Source of the DNA: Qipengyuania aquimaris
GTDB taxonomy: Bacteria > Pseudomonadota > Alphaproteobacteria > Sphingomonadales > Sphingomonadaceae
Length of the DNA stretch: 64,000 bases
NCBI RefSeq assembly: GCF_009827445.1
Contig: NZ_WTYI01000001.1
Span: forward strand, 1,998,381-2,062,380
Reading direction: 5' to 3'
Shown: positions 54,344 to 63,511 of the stretch, piece after piece
How positions within the stretch are numbered: the stretch's first letter is position 1
Layout of the letters: each line of letters opens with the position of its first letter
Notes under the pieces: generated by a model
The model's input: only the letters and a program-made list of their open reading frames with translations
The model's database searches: none
Told to the model about the DNA's origin: nothing
Made by a program: the position numbers and the translations under genes

Positions 54344-55458
54344 GCCGCAGCCTCGCAGGCTTTGCCGAGGATAGCGGCGATCTCGCCCATCTGCTCGCGC
54401 GTGCCGATAGTGATCCTCAGCGCATGGGGAAGGCCCTGTGAGGGCAAGTGCCGCACGGCATAACCACCTTCGGCCAAAGCCTCCAATGCAGCATCCGCGC
54501 TCAGCGTGCCCTCGAAAAGGACGAGCACGAAATTCGCCTCACTCGGCTTGGCCCTGAGGCCGTGATTGCCGAGCTCCGCGATCTGCCGCTCGAAAGCATC
54601 GCGCGCGGCCAAGTTTTCTTCGCAGGACTTGCGGACGAAGGCCATGTCGCCGACTGCCGCCAGAGCCGCGCGTTGCCCTGCCGCCGTGACGTTGAAAGCG
54701 CCGCGCAGGCGGTTGAGCGCGCCCACGATCTCCGCAGCCCCGGTGGCCCAGCCGATCCGCTCACCTGCAAGGCCGAACGCCTTGGAGAATGTCCGCGTGA
54801 CGAGGACGTTGTCGTGCTGCGCCGCCAGCTCCATCCCGCCATCGTCGAGGCCGAGCGCAAGGTATTCGACATAGGCGTGGTCGATCACCAGCAGCACATC
54901 GCGCGGCAGGCCATCGTGAAGGCGCGCGACCTCGTCCCGGTCGAGCCATGTGCCGACCGGATTGTTCGGATTGTCGAGCAGGACCACGCGGGTCTTGTCG
55001 GTCACCGCCGCCAGCAAGGCATCGACGTTCGGGGCGTGATCGTCATCGTCCGCGTAAACAACCTTTGCGCCGACCTTTGCCGCGAGCAGCGGGTAGAGCG
55101 AGAAGGAGTAGCGCGCGCAGACGACCTCGTCGCCCGCCCCCGCATAGGCCTGCACCGCGCCATGCAGCAGCTCGCCTGATCCCGCCCCGCACACAATGCG
55201 CGACGGATCGATCCCGTGGGCCTCGCCCAGTGCCTCGCGCAGGGCCGTGCTGTCGGGATCGGGGTAAAGCGCCGGGTTGGCGAGATCGGCCAGCGCTTCC
55301 GTCGCAAGCGGGCTGCAGCCGTGCGGGTTCTCGTTGGCCGAAAGCTTGACCAATTCGCGCCCGTCGCTGCCCTTCGACTTGCCCGGCACATAGGCATGGA
55401 TCGCCTCGATCCAGGGCTTCATTGTCGGGCGGGCGGCGCTGTCGGCTGTGTCTGTCAT
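54340..55458 (-). CDS. hisC: Histidinol-phosphate aminotransferase
   Basis: 372 residues from ATG 55458; ATG 55422 (MKPWIEAIHAYVPG) is an alternative. PLP-enzyme landmarks: KLSANENPHGCSP, GAGSGELLHGAVQAYAGAG, LLDNPNNPVGTWL, a DHAYVEY block and the PLP-lysine in TRTFSKAFGLAGERIGW. It transaminates imidazole-acetol phosphate and possibly prephenate or phenylpyruvate, consistent with its coupling to tyrA. Confidence 0.93.
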   Translation of the reverse strand: MTDTADSAARPTMKPWIEAIHAYVPGKSKGSDGRELVKLSANENPHGCSPLATEALADLANPALYPDPDSTALREALGEAHGIDPSRIVCGAGSGELLHGAVQAYAGAGDEVVCARYSFSLYPLLAAKVGAKVVYADDDDHAPNVDALLAAVTDKTRVVLLDNPNNPVGTWLDRDEVARLHDGLPRDVLLVIDHAYVEYLALGLDDGGMELAAQHDNVLVTRTFSKAFGLAGERIGWATGAAEIVGALNRLRGAFNVTAAGQRAALAAVGDMAFVRKSCEENLAARDAFERQIAELGNHGLRAKPSEANFVLVLFEGTLSADAALEALAEGGYAVRHLPSQGLPHALRITIGTREQMGEIAAILGKACEAAA

Positions 55459-55505
55459 CGCGGCTTGTTCGCATGAAAGAAAAACGGCCCTTCGACAAGC
55501 ACCTG

Positions 55506-55526
55506 CCTTGGCTGTAGAGGCCAAGG
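55506..55526 (+). promoter_or_regulatory. Hairpin covering the metX ribosome-binding region
   Basis: CCTTGGC (55506-55512) pairs perfectly with GCCAAGG (55520-55526) around TGTAGAG, ending one base before the metX ATG at 55528. The purine-rich AAGGA and GAGG that would bind the ribosome are inside it. It could limit metX translation. Confidence 0.45.
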
Positions 55527-55527
55527 A

Positions 55528-56619
55528 ATGGCCGGGGCGTCACAAGTTTTGCAATTGACCGATCCGCTGCCGCTCGACGGCGGGGGCGAGTTGCATGGCG
55601 CCGAGATCGCTTTCGAGACCTATGGCACGCTCAATGACGACCGCTCGAATGCTATCCTGTTGTGCCACGCGCTGACCGGCGACCAATATGTCGCCTCACC
55701 CCACCCGGTGACCGGTAAGCCCGGCTGGTGGGAGCGCATGGTCGGACCCGGAAAGCCCATCGACACGGATCGCTATTTCGTGGTCTGCGCCAATGTGGTC
55801 GGCAGCTGCATGGGCTCGACCGGCCCTGCAAGCGAGGCGCCCGACGGCAAGCCTTATGCCATGCGCTTCCCCGTGATCACCATTCGCGACATGGTGCGCG
55901 GCCTCGTCGCGCTGCTCGACGGTCTCGGCATCGAAAAGCTGCACGCGGTAGTCGGCGGGTCGATGGGCGGGATGCAGGCACTGAGCCTTGCCGCCAATTG
56001 GCCGGACCGCGCCGAACGTGTCCTGGTGATCGCATCGACCAGCCGCCATTCGGCGCAGAACATCGCCTTCCACGAGCTCGGCAGGCAGGCCGTCATGGCC
56101 GATCCCAATTGGCACCAGGGCGATTATTATGCGCAGGAGAGCCAGCCCGACAGCGGATTGGCCGTCGCCCGCATGGCCGCGCATATCACTTATCTTTCCG
56201 AAGAGGCGCTCACCGGCAAGTTCGGGCGCAATCTGCAGGATCGCGACACCAAGAGCTTCGGCTTCGATGCCGATTTCCAGGTCGAAAGCTATCTGCGTTA
56301 CCAGGGCAGCGGCTTCACGCGCCGGTTCGACGCCAACTCCTATCTCTATATCACGCGCGCGATGGATTACTTCGACCTGGCGGAAGAGCATGGCGGCAAG
56401 CTCGCCAATGCCTTTGCGGGGACCGAGGCGCGCTTCTGCCTCGTCAGCTTCGACAGCGACTGGCTCTATCCGACGGCAGAAAGCCGCCACGTGGTGCATG
56501 CTTTGAATGCAGCAGGTGCGGCGGTGAGCTTCGTCGAACTGTCCGCGCCCCACGGGCACGACAGCTTCCTGCTCGACGTCCCCGCACTCGACCGCGTGGT
56601 GAAAGGCTTCATTGAATGA
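55528..56619 (+). CDS. metX: Homoserine O-acyltransferase
   Basis: 363 residues. Alpha/beta hydrolase-fold transferase: [14 protein letters not shown] (oxyanion region), [13 protein letters not shown] with the nucleophile Ser, [16 protein letters not shown] with the catalytic Asp, and [11 protein letters not shown] with the catalytic His. It activates homoserine for methionine synthesis; acetyl versus succinyl specificity cannot be set by eye. It overlaps metW by 4 bp. Confidence 0.95.
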   Translation: MAGASQVLQLTDPLPLDGGGELHGAEIAFETYGTLNDDRSNAILLCHALTGDQYVASPHPVTGKPGWWERMVGPGKPIDTDRYFVVCANVVGSCMGSTGPASEAPDGKPYAMRFPVITIRDMVRGLVALLDGLGIEKLHAVVGGSMGGMQALSLAANWPDRAERVLVIASTSRHSAQNIAFHELGRQAVMADPNWHQGDYYAQESQPDSGLAVARMAAHITYLSEEALTGKFGRNLQDRDTKSFGFDADFQVESYLRYQGSGFTRRFDANSYLYITRAMDYFDLAEEHGGKLANAFAGTEARFCLVSFDSDWLYPTAESRHVVHALNAAGAAVSFVELSAPHGHDSFLLDVPALDRVVKGFIE

Positions 56620-57203
56620 GCGACCTTCGCCCCGACCTTGCCGCCATCGCCTCCGCGATTGAACCGGGCACCCGCGTGCTCGATATCGGCTGCGGCGACG
56701 GCGCCCTCTTGGCCGAGCTTCGCGCGTCAAAGCGGGTGGATGCGCGCGGTATCGAAATCGACGGAGGCTGCGTCGAACGCTGCGTAGCGCAGGGGCTTTC
56801 GGTCGTGCAGGGCGATGCCGACAGCGCGCTCGCGGATTATCCGGACAAGGGCTTCGACTACACGGTGCTCAGCCAGACGCTACAGACCGCGCGGCGGCCC
56901 GATCTCATGCTCGACCAGCTGCTGCGCGTGGGCAAGCAGGCCTTTGTTTCCTTTCCGAATTTCGCCCACTGGCGCACGCGCGGCGCGCTGATGCTCGGCG
57001 GGCGCATGCCGGTCACCCGCTCCATCCCGGTCAGCTGGTACGAGACGCAGAACATCCACCACGTGACGGTGAAGGACTTTCGCGAACTGGCGCGCGAGAA
57101 AAACGCACGAATCGAGCGCGAGTGGTTTTTCGCCAATGAGAAACCGGTTTCGGGCGCGGCGAATTTGCGCGCCGAATTCGCGGTCTTTCTGCTCAGCCAC
57201 TAG
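56616..57203 (+). CDS. metW: Methionine biosynthesis protein MetW
   Basis: 195 residues. SAM-binding [16 protein letters not shown] and [20 protein letters not shown]. MetW-specific [41 protein letters not shown] and [15 protein letters not shown]. MetW stimulates MetX activity in other proteobacteria, hence the coupled ATGA overlap. Its 3' end overlaps the convergent DUF4126 gene by 11 bp. Confidence 0.95.
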   Translation: MSDLRPDLAAIASAIEPGTRVLDIGCGDGALLAELRASKRVDARGIEIDGGCVERCVAQGLSVVQGDADSALADYPDKGFDYTVLSQTLQTARRPDLMLDQLLRVGKQAFVSFPNFAHWRTRGALMLGGRMPVTRSIPVSWYETQNIHHVTVKDFRELAREKNARIEREWFFANEKPVSGAANLRAEFAVFLLSH

Positions 57204-57801
57204 GCGGATCGACGGGTTTGCCCGCGCCGAAGAAGGAGCGGATCAGCCTGCGGGCAGTCAGGATCAGCCAGACCGTGAGGCCCAGTAACACCAGCGCGAT
57301 TGCACCTGCCGCATAGGAAAATTCGTAAGCGAGGTAGAGCAGGCCGACCGTTGCCACGTCCTCTACCGTGGAAACCGCGACATTGCTGACCGGTTCGGGG
57401 CTGGCATTGACCACGCCGCGCGCGCCCGCCTTGCCGGCATGCGCCGTCAGGGCAGCTCCGCCGCCGAGGAGGAAGGCGACAACCTGCGTGGCGGGATCGG
57501 AGGGATCGACGATGGCAAGCGCCAGCAGCGCACCACCGATGGGCCGGACGAAGGTATGGACGGCATCCCATGCGCTATCGAGCCACATGACCTTGTCGGC
57601 GAAGAATTCGGCCACGGCGGCAATCGCGGCGATCCCCATGATCCACGGGTTCGCCAGCACGTCGAGGCTTTGCAAATGTTCGGGCAGCGGGATCGCGTCC
57701 AGCCGCATGGCGAGTCCGGTCGCAAAAATGCTCAGGTAGAGCCGCCATCCCGCCAGCAGGCTGACGCTTCCGGCTATCCCGATGATTTCCATCACTCCCA
57801 T
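57193..57801 (-). CDS. DUF4126 membrane protein
   Basis: 202 residues, most likely from ATG 57801; a TTG further upstream and ATG 57792 are alternatives. About five TM segments, including SLLAGWRLYLSIFATGLAMR and AAIAAVAEFFADKV. The DUF4126 pattern has GARGVVNASPEPVSN and VGLLYLAYEFSYAAGAIALV. Function unknown; inner membrane. Divergent from the DUF2807 lipoprotein gene. Confidence 0.88.
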   Translation of the reverse strand: MGVMEIIGIAGSVSLLAGWRLYLSIFATGLAMRLDAIPLPEHLQSLDVLANPWIMGIAAIAAVAEFFADKVMWLDSAWDAVHTFVRPIGGALLALAIVDPSDPATQVVAFLLGGGAALTAHAGKAGARGVVNASPEPVSNVAVSTVEDVATVGLLYLAYEFSYAAGAIALVLLGLTVWLILTARRLIRSFFGAGKPVDPPSG

Positions 57802-57870
57802 AAGTGCCAGTATGCCTTCAATTTCCCATTCGTCCAACGACCAAGTGCAAACGACGAGCGGGAATTGACC

Positions 57871-57895
57871 CGAACGGCGATGCGGGCCTATCGTT
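57871..57895 (+). promoter_or_regulatory. EcfG-like (general stress) promoter candidate
   Basis: CGAAC, 16-nt spacer, CGTT: one mismatch to GGAAC-N16-CGTT. The element ends 34 nt before the start of the GSGD-repeat lipoprotein. Confidence 0.4.
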
Positions 57896-57929
57896 TACAA
57901 ATGTCAACGCAACCCATCGGGAGGACAGG

Positions 57930-58700
57930 ATGACACGGAAATTCACCATCGCCGCCACCCTTGCGGCCACTTCGCTCGCCGCTTGCAACAGCGCGAATGC
58001 GGGGTCGCAAACGCATACCACCACCTCGCACAACACATCGGTCTCAGTCTATCGGAGCGGCGAGACGCAGATCGTGGGATCGGGCGTCGTGGTCGAAGAG
58101 AACAGGCGTATTCCGGCCTTCGGTGCCCTGGCCATCGACGGCCCCGTGGACGTCGTGATCCGGCAGGGTGCGCCTTCACTGCGCCTCGTCGCGGAAGACA
58201 ATATCATCGGCCTGATCGACACGAAGAAGGACGGCGACACGCTGTCGCTGACGACAGAGGGCAGCTTCGGCACGAAGAAACCGATCCTTGCCTACCTTTC
58301 GGTCCCCGACTTGCGGGAAGTGACGATCAACGCCAGCGGCGACGTGCGGCTTGAGGGCTGGGATGCCCCCGCACTCTCGCTGTCGATCCGTGGTTCGGGA
58401 GATATCGAGATCGATGGTTCGGTCGACGATATTCGTGCACGCATCGGCGGTTCGGGCGATATCGACCTGGCCCCCGTCCGCGTGGCGCGGGTCGACGCGG
58501 CAATCAACGGGTCCGGCGATGTTGCGATCGGGTCGGTCGACCGGCTGGTCGCCTCGATCAACGGATCGGGCGATATCCGCGCAGGCGATGTCGGAGAGCT
58601 ATCGGCAGACGTCAATGGATCGGGCGACATCAGCTATCGCAGCGCGCGCGTCATCACCCGGCGCGAGGTCAGTGGCAGCGGCGATATCCGCGCCCGCTAA
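57930..58700 (+). CDS. GSGD-repeat lipoprotein (DUF2807 head GIN domain)
   Basis: 256 residues from ATG 57930 (GGAGG 5 nt upstream). Lipoprotein signal with lipobox SLAAC (Cys near residue 19). The mature part is a DUF2807 parallel beta-helix built of short repeats, with seven SGD turns: NASGD, RGSGD, GGSGD, three NGSGD and SGSGD. Function unknown; anchored in the envelope. An EcfG-like promoter upstream suggests stress control; a bidirectional terminator follows. Confidence 0.88.
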   Translation: MTRKFTIAATLAATSLAACNSANAGSQTHTTTSHNTSVSVYRSGETQIVGSGVVVEENRRIPAFGALAIDGPVDVVIRQGAPSLRLVAEDNIIGLIDTKKDGDTLSLTTEGSFGTKKPILAYLSVPDLREVTINASGDVRLEGWDAPALSLSIRGSGDIEIDGSVDDIRARIGGSGDIDLAPVRVARVDAAINGSGDVAIGSVDRLVASINGSGDIRAGDVGELSADVNGSGDISYRSARVITRREVSGSGDIRAR

Positions 58701-58720
58701 TTCGCCGGTTACCGGCAAAG

Positions 58721-58762
58721 AAAAAAGGGCGGCACCGTTTGCGCGGCGCCGCCCTTTCTTTT
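58721..58762. terminator. Bidirectional rho-independent terminator
   Basis: AAAGGGCGGC (58724-58733) pairs perfectly with GCCGCCCTTT (58748-58757). Ts follow on the plus strand and six Ts on the minus strand. It ends both the lipoprotein gene and the convergent thiolase gene. Confidence 0.88.
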
Positions 58763-58779
58763 GTCTATAGTAAGACGGA

Positions 58780-59958
58780 TCAGAAGATTTCGAAGAGACC
58801 CGCTGCGCCCATACCGCCACCGACACACATGGTGACGACGCCATATTTCGCCTTGCGGCGCTGGCCTTCGCGCAGGATGTGGCCGACGCAGCGCGCGCCG
58901 GTCATGCCGTAGGGGTGGCCGATCGAGATCGAGCCGCCGTTGACGTTGAGCTTGTCGTTGTCGATGCCCAGCTTGTCGCGGCAATACAGGACCTGCACGG
59001 CGAAGGCTTCGTTCAACTCCCACAGGTCGATGTCCTCGACCTTCATGTCGAAGCGTTCGAGCAGCTTGGGGATCGCGAAGATCGGGCCGATGCCCATTTC
59101 GTCGGGCTCGGTGCCTGCAACCGCCATGCCGATGTAACGGCCGAGCGGGTTGAGGCCGCGCTTTTCGGCTTCCTTGGCTTCCATGACGACGACTGCCGCC
59201 GAACCGTCGGACAGCTGGCTGGCGTTACCGGCCGTGATCGTGGTGCCCGGACCCATGACCGGCTGCAGCGAGGCGAGGCCTTCGAGCGTGGTCGAGGGGC
59301 GGTTGCCTTCATCCTTGGCGATCGTCACGTCTTCGTCCGAAACCTCGCCGGTCTCCTTGTTCATCACCTTGTGCGTGGTGCTGACCGAGACGATTTCGTC
59401 GTCGAAGATACCGGCTTCCTGAGCCGCGGCGGTGCGCTGCTGGCTCTGGAGCGAATACTCGTCCTGCGCTTCGCGGCTGATGCCATAACGCTGGGCGACG
59501 GTTTCAGCCGTCTGCAGCATGGGCATATAGATCGCGCCGTGCATGTTCACCAGTTCGGGGTCGGGCATGACCCGCATTTCCTTGGTCTGCACGAGGCTGA
59601 TCGATTCCTGGCCGCCCGCCGCGACGATCTGCATGCGGTCGGTGATGACCTGCTTGGCAGCCGTGGCGATGGTCATCAGGCCCGAGGAGCACTGGCGGTC
59701 GATGGTCATGCCCGAAACGCCGATCGGGCAACCGGCGCGCAGAGCGACCTGGCGAGCGAGGTTGCCGGCCTGTGCACCCTGCTGGAGCGCTGCGCCCCAC
59801 AGCACGTCGTCGACTTCGCCGGCATCGATGCCGGCGCGCTCGATCGCGGGCTTCAGCGCATAGGAGCCGAGCGTTGCGCCGGGCGTCGAGTTGAAAGCGC
59901 CCTTGTAGGCCTTGCCCATACCGGTACGGGCGGTGGAAACGATGACTGCGTCACGCAT
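58780..59958 (-). CDS. Acetyl-CoA acetyltransferase / 3-ketoacyl-CoA thiolase
   Basis: 392 residues from ATG 59958 (AAGGA 6 nt upstream; ATG 59964 overlaps that site). Thiolase signature: nucleophile Cys in [41 protein letters not shown] with the catalytic His and [10 protein letters not shown] with the second Cys. It condenses or cleaves acyl-CoA. It follows the MaoC-like gene on the same strand (61 nt), consistent with a fatty-acid beta-oxidation or polyester-type pair. Confidence 0.93.
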   Translation of the reverse strand: MRDAVIVSTARTGMGKAYKGAFNSTPGATLGSYALKPAIERAGIDAGEVDDVLWGAALQQGAQAGNLARQVALRAGCPIGVSGMTIDRQCSSGLMTIATAAKQVITDRMQIVAAGGQESISLVQTKEMRVMPDPELVNMHGAIYMPMLQTAETVAQRYGISREAQDEYSLQSQQRTAAAQEAGIFDDEIVSVSTTHKVMNKETGEVSDEDVTIAKDEGNRPSTTLEGLASLQPVMGPGTTITAGNASQLSDGSAAVVVMEAKEAEKRGLNPLGRYIGMAVAGTEPDEMGIGPIFAIPKLLERFDMKVEDIDLWELNEAFAVQVLYCRDKLGIDNDKLNVNGGSISIGHPYGMTGARCVGHILREGQRRKAKYGVVTMCVGGGMGAAGLFEIF

Positions 59959-60019
59959 GGTCATTCCTTAAATCTATCTGGTCGTTGAACGTCTGTTTCT
60001 CCCGGGGAGGGGAAAGAAA

Positions 60020-60469
60020 TCAGACGAAGTACATCGTCATCCATTCGCAGATCAGGGCGGGCTTGTCCTCGCCTTCGATCTCGATGGTGATTTCCATTGT
60101 CTGCTGCCACTGGCCGGGACGCTTCTCGGTCATTTCGAGCAGCTTCCAGTGGCCACGGATCTTCTTGCCCGAGCGAACGGGATTGATGAAGCGGGTTTTG
60201 TTGCCGCCGTAATTGACGGCCATTTTGATCCCGTCGACGCGCGGCACATCGCTGTTCGCGGTGAGGTAGGGGATCATCGAAAGCGTCAGGAAGCCGTGGG
60301 CGATCGTGCCGCCGAACGGCGTCATCTTGGCCGCTTCCTCGTTGACGTGGATGAACTGGTGGTCACCGGTCGCATCGGCGAACTGGTTGATGCGCTCCTG
60401 GCTCATTTCGACCCATTCGCTGGTGCCGACCTGTTCGCCGACCTTGGCTGCTACGTCCTGGGGGGTCAT
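60020..60469 (-). CDS. MaoC-like (R)-hydratase
   Basis: 149 residues from ATG 60469 (GGAG upstream). Hot-dog fold hydratase 2 motif: FADATGDHQFIHVNEEAA with catalytic Asp and His, then TIAHGFLTLSMIPYL. Predicted to hydrate enoyl-CoA. Probably co-transcribed with the thiolase gene downstream. Confidence 0.88.
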   Translation of the reverse strand: MTPQDVAAKVGEQVGTSEWVEMSQERINQFADATGDHQFIHVNEEAAKMTPFGGTIAHGFLTLSMIPYLTANSDVPRVDGIKMAVNYGGNKTRFINPVRSGKKIRGHWKLLEMTEKRPGQWQQTMEITIEIEGEDKPALICEWMTMYFV

Positions 60470-60628
60470 TGCTCGCTCTCCTCGAAAACTTGCTGAATTA
60501 CGCGACTCCGCATCGCATTTGCGCGCGGACTCATGGCGCATGGAGAAGGGCTGTGCAACTGCCGCAAAGCTGCCGTTACGGCATTGGGGGACTGCGGGCC
60601 GGACCGCGATGCGGCGCGCAGGGATGCG

Positions 60629-62011
60629 CTAGGAAGACGCCACTTCGCGTCCGCGTTCGCGGCGCGCGGCGAGGCGCTTCTTGCGCTCGCGCTGATTCTC
60701 GCGCCGGTCGCCCTGCACCACCAGGCCGGTCAGCGCCATCTGCATGGCCAGAACGGTCATGATGAAGGGCTGGTAGGCGACGCCGACGAAGAGCGCTCCG
60801 AACAGATAGACCAGTTGCACCTGCTGGAGGGCATTGGCGAGCGTGCCCCAGCGTTGCAGTTCCGGATCGTCCGATTCCCGCCCGCGCCTGCGCAGCCGCT
60901 CCATCGCGACGAGGCCCGTGCCGTGAAGGAGGGTCCACAGCAAGAAGCCGAAAACGCCCTGTTCGCCCAGCACTTCGAAATAGCTGGAGTGGAAGGCGCG
61001 CCGTGATTCGGTAACCTCCGTCCTCTCCGTACGCTCGACATTGCCCTCGCGGATCGTTTCCACCGTTTCATAAGTGAAGGAATTTGCGAGATAGACGTCG
61101 AAGCCGCCGCCAATGGGGTTCTCAGCCACATAGTCGAGCGTCCAGTCCCAGACCTGGAGGCGCGTCGAAGCGGACTGGTCGGCCTGATAGTTGCTGATCG
61201 TCCCCATGCGTTCCTGGAACGACTGCGGCAGGAACGGAATCGAGAGCAATACGAGCAGGCCCGCAGCGGCGCCGAAAGCGAACTTGTTCGGCACAGAGCG
61301 CAGCAGGAGCAGGCCCAGAAAGGCGACGCACAACAGCCCGGTCCGCGCCTGCGTGCCGATCGGGATCAGCAGCGATGCACCGGTCAGGGCGACCGCAAGG
61401 AAAATGGCGCTTTTCGTGCGGGCGGGAAGGATCGTCCCGTGCATGGCAAGCCACCAGACCAGCGGGATGCATGCGATGGTGACGGTGGACAGCGTGCTGC
61501 CTTCGTAAATGCCCGAGTTGCTCGCCGAAAGAGTAACCAGCACGCCGTAGCCGCCGCCCGTCAGCAGGGTCTTGATGCCGCCCGAAATGACGATTGTCGC
61601 CAGCGACAACACGCTGACGTAGACGGCCGCTTCCAGACGGAGCCGCGTGCGCAGGACCAGCGGCAGGAACAGGGCGAAGAGCATCGACTTCCAGACCCAG
61701 GCCCATTTCAAAGCCGCGCTTTCGGGAAATTCCGCAATCGCCGTCGTGAAGCCGCACCAGATAAGGAAGGCGAGCAGGATACCCTGCCTGATCGAGACCT
61801 GCGTCCCCTTCTTGTTGTCGAACATGATCCACCCGGCGAACGCTAGGATGAAGGTAATGAGAGACACCTTCAGATCGGGAAGGAAGACGTAACCCACCTG
61901 CTGCGGCACGACGATGTCGACGTACAGATAGGTCAGGACCCAGATGAAGGGTCGACGAAGGCCCAGCACGACGAGCACGGCGAGAAACGCGAGGATAACG
62001 AAGTCAAACAT
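60629..62011 (-). CDS. O-glycosylation ligase, exosortase-A-associated type
   Basis: 460 residues from ATG 62011. Wzy/O-antigen-ligase-like polytopic protein (about 10-12 TM) with the start LRRPFIWVLTYLYVDIVVPQ and a large periplasmic loop containing ADQSASTRLQVWDWTLDYV and ENPIGGGFDVYLAN. The C-terminus is very basic (RRENQRERKKRLAARRERG). The N-terminal pattern and the neighbouring glycosyltransferase match the exosortase-A (PEP-CTERM) glycosylation ligase family. It likely joins lipid-linked glycans to protein or polysaccharide outside the inner membrane. Confidence 0.8.
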   Translation of the reverse strand: MFDFVILAFLAVLVVLGLRRPFIWVLTYLYVDIVVPQQVGYVFLPDLKVSLITFILAFAGWIMFDNKKGTQVSIRQGILLAFLIWCGFTTAIAEFPESAALKWAWVWKSMLFALFLPLVLRTRLRLEAAVYVSVLSLATIVISGGIKTLLTGGGYGVLVTLSASNSGIYEGSTLSTVTIACIPLVWWLAMHGTILPARTKSAIFLAVALTGASLLIPIGTQARTGLLCVAFLGLLLLRSVPNKFAFGAAAGLLVLLSIPFLPQSFQERMGTISNYQADQSASTRLQVWDWTLDYVAENPIGGGFDVYLANSFTYETVETIREGNVERTERTEVTESRRAFHSSYFEVLGEQGVFGFLLWTLLHGTGLVAMERLRRRGRESDDPELQRWGTLANALQQVQLVYLFGALFVGVAYQPFIMTVLAMQMALTGLVVQGDRRENQRERKKRLAARRERGREVASS

Positions 62012-62177
62012 CGCCGCCGCGTCCCTTGTCCCGGCCGCGACGCTTGCGCGTGACCGACTTGCCCGGCGCAGGCGGCGGTGCTGCCAGCGGATCGTCCAGA
62101 TCCTCGCGCGCAAGCAATCGCCAGCACACGAGCACGATCAGCCCGTGGGTCAGAAAAATGGCGAAATAATCGATCAC
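62004..62177 (-). CDS. 57-residue membrane protein, exosortase-locus accessory
   Basis: Reading on the minus strand from GTG 62177 gives MIDYFAIFLTHGLIVLVCWR, one TM helix, then an acidic DDP turn, a Pro/Ala stretch and a very basic tail ending GRGGDV. The stop lies inside the ligase start (the ligase ATG is 8 nt upstream of the stop end), so the two genes overlap and form an operon. It is too short for ordinary gene finders. It resembles small accessory proteins of exosortase systems (inference). The divergent glycosyltransferase begins at 62279. Confidence 0.7.
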   Translation of the reverse strand: MIDYFAIFLTHGLIVLVCWRLLAREDLDDPLAAPPPAPGKSVTRKRRGRDKGRGGDV

Positions 62178-62278
62178 GCTAGGTTGTGGCCCGCCCGTTG
62201 CCCGAAAAACGGCTCATCCCTTGGTAACAGCACAGGGTTGACGCGTCGTTAAGCCTGTTGTGTCACAAGAAAGCGATA

Positions 62279-63511
62279 ATGACACGGGTCCTTCACATCC
62301 TCGACCACTCACTGCCCCTCCATTCGGGCTACACCTTCCGCACGCGCGCCATCCTGAAGAGCCTGCAAGCGACTGGGTGCGAGGTGCAGGCAGTGACAGG
62401 GCAGCGCCATTCGGCGGACGGGCCGCAGGTCGAGGAAGTGGACGGGCTGGTCTTCCATCGCACGCCGGGCATCGCGTCGGGCCCGCCCGTAGTACGCGAA
62501 ATGCGCGAAGTGGCGGCGCTGAAGGAAACGATCGAAAGCGTCGCGTCGCAATGGCGTCCTGACGTCATCCATGCTCACTCGCCTGCGCTATGCGGCATGG
62601 CCGCGCTAAAAGTCGCCAGAAGCTTGGGACTACCGATGGTCTACGAGATCCGCGCCTTCTGGGAGGATGCCGCCGTCGGGAATGGCACGGGGCGCGAGGG
62701 CTCGGCCAAGTATCGCCTGACCCGCGCGCTCGAAAACCGGGTCGTCAAACGCGCCGATGCAGTCTTCACGATCTGCGAGGGCCTGCGCCGCGACCTCGCC
62801 GAACGGGGGCACGACACGGCCAAGATCCGCCTTTCGCCCAATGGCGTCGACCTGTCACTGTTCGGAGAGCCGCGCCAGCGCGACGATGCGCTCGGGACAC
62901 AGCTGGGCCTTGGCAATGGTCCGGTGATTGGCTTCATCGGCAGCTTCTACGATTACGAAGGGCTGGACGACCTGATCGCCGGCATGCCCGCCTTGCGCGA
63001 CCATCATCCCGAAGCGCGCCTCTTGCTGGTCGGCGGTGGGCCGCGCGAAGGCGCGTTGCGGGCGCAGGCCGCCGCCTCCCCGGCGTCCGATGCAATCGTC
63101 TTCACCGGGCGCGTGCCGCATGACGAGGTGGATCGCTATTATTCGCTGACCGACGTGCTCGCCTATCCGCGCAAGAAATCGCGCCTGACCGATCTGGTCA
63201 CGCCGCTCAAACCGCTCGAAGCCATGGCTCAGCGCCGGATCGTCGCGGCGAGCGATGTGGGCGGGCACCGCGAATTGATCGAGGACGGGGTGACCGGCGC
63301 TCTGTTCGCGCCCGACGATCCGCAGGCAATCGGAGCGGCTCTTTCGGACCTGATCAACCGCCACGAAGAATGGGATGCCATGCGCGAGGCGGGCCGCGAA
63401 CATGTCGCTGCACATCACGACTGGGGACGCAATGTCTCGCGTTATCGCGAGATTTACCAGGCGCTGGTACAAGCGGCTTCGCCGAAGCGAACGGGATTGG
63501 GGCAGGCATGA
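62279..63511 (+). CDS. Exosortase-associated glycosyltransferase (GT4)
   Basis: 410 residues from ATG 62279. The opening ILDHSLPLHSGYTFRTRAIL is diagnostic of the TIGR04063-like family found in exosortase/PEP-CTERM gene clusters. GT-B donor domain: LSPNGVDLSLFGEP, IGFIGSFYDYEGLDDLIAGM, LLLVGGGPREGALRAQA and TPLKPLEAMAQRRIVAASDV. It adds a sugar to a lipid carrier on the cytosolic side. The downstream membrane-protein gene overlaps by 4 bp (ATGA). Confidence 0.9.
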   Translation: MTRVLHILDHSLPLHSGYTFRTRAILKSLQATGCEVQAVTGQRHSADGPQVEEVDGLVFHRTPGIASGPPVVREMREVAALKETIESVASQWRPDVIHAHSPALCGMAALKVARSLGLPMVYEIRAFWEDAAVGNGTGREGSAKYRLTRALENRVVKRADAVFTICEGLRRDLAERGHDTAKIRLSPNGVDLSLFGEPRQRDDALGTQLGLGNGPVIGFIGSFYDYEGLDDLIAGMPALRDHHPEARLLLVGGGPREGALRAQAAASPASDAIVFTGRVPHDEVDRYYSLTDVLAYPRKKSRLTDLVTPLKPLEAMAQRRIVAASDVGGHRELIEDGVTGALFAPDDPQAIGAALSDLINRHEEWDAMREAGREHVAAHHDWGRNVSRYREIYQALVQAASPKRTGLGQA

